Source of the DNA: Treponema sp. UBA3813
GTDB taxonomy: Bacteria; Spirochaetota; Spirochaetia; Treponematales; Treponemataceae
NCBI GenBank assembly: GCA_002368605.1
Contig: DFEB01000043.1
Span: forward strand, 1 to 41,215
Reading direction: 5' to 3'
Length of the DNA: 41,215 nucleotides
Positions 41,200 through 41,215 of this stretch are shown here, piece after piece (position 1 is the stretch's first letter; each line of letters opens with the position of its first letter). A model generated the notes under the pieces. The model was given only the letters and a program-made list of their open reading frames with translations, did no database searches and was not told the origin of the DNA. The position numbers and the translations under genes were made by a program.

Positions 41200-41215
41200 T
41201 TAATAAAAACCACCG

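Overview
The window looks like a chromosomal segment of a host-associated spirochaete, most likely a Treponema. This rests on remembered family resemblance (the rpsF-ssb-rpsR block, a ComEC without its hydrolase domain, a Lol-type export locus with a beta-barrel partner, a PilZ protein, moderate-to-low GC). No search was possible. I see no rRNA, tRNA or CRISPR array.

1-23 kb is mostly ordinary chromosome. From the left, on the minus strand: rpsF-ssb-rpsR with a good sigma70-type promoter, then an aminotransferase-glgA pair. Next come a secreted orphan protein and two RluA-family pseudouridine synthases, followed by an operon-like run of a HEAT-like secreted protein, comEC, rsmA and a small membrane protein. 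A PilZ protein and a complete dTDP-L-rhamnose set (rfbA-rfbC-rfbB-rfbD) follow. A LolD-like ATPase is the only plus-strand gene of a Lol/Mac-type locus whose two permeases, LolA-like periplasmic protein and outer-membrane barrel lie on the minus strand. An ABC exporter of the polysaccharide/lipid flippase type closes this part.

22.6-23.25 kb is a scar: the 3' end of an IS256-type transposase abutting a frameshifted 3' end of an IS3-type element.

23.3-41.2 kb is a long, all-minus-strand surface-glycan biosynthesis island of mosaic composition, very AT-rich from 23 to 38 kb and clearly GC-richer from 38 to 41 kb. In transcription order: a DRE-TIM aldolase fused to an unknown domain, a nucleotidyltransferase-kinase fusion, a KpsF/GutQ-type SIS isomerase, a small HAD phosphatase, a GT-B-like transferase, an acetolactate-synthase-like ThDP enzyme, an FkbM methyltransferase, an NAD-dependent epimerase, a zinc-knuckle C-methyltransferase-like gene and a HAD phosphatase. 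Two tandem AbiE-type toxin-antitoxin modules follow, then a dead copy of the epimerase, a GT2 transferase and an epimerase-GT2 fusion. The products probably make, activate, decorate and transfer an unusual, possibly branched sugar, which the neighbouring ABC exporter could flip.

The most interesting signal is three long G tracts (G9, G9, G10 on the coding strand) inside three genes of this island. The SIS and FkbM genes are in frame. The methyltransferase is out of frame at G10 and is restored to a 394-residue protein with an intact CxxC...CxxC knuckle at G9, which suggests a phase-variable glycan locus read here in one mixed ON/ON/OFF state. Secondary signals are short inverted repeats bracketing each AbiE module, a perfect 18-bp stem between fkbM and the epimerase, an intact/dead epimerase pair flanking about 5 kb of cargo, and a recurrent arrangement of -10 boxes only 6-8 nt before start codons that implies leaderless mRNAs.
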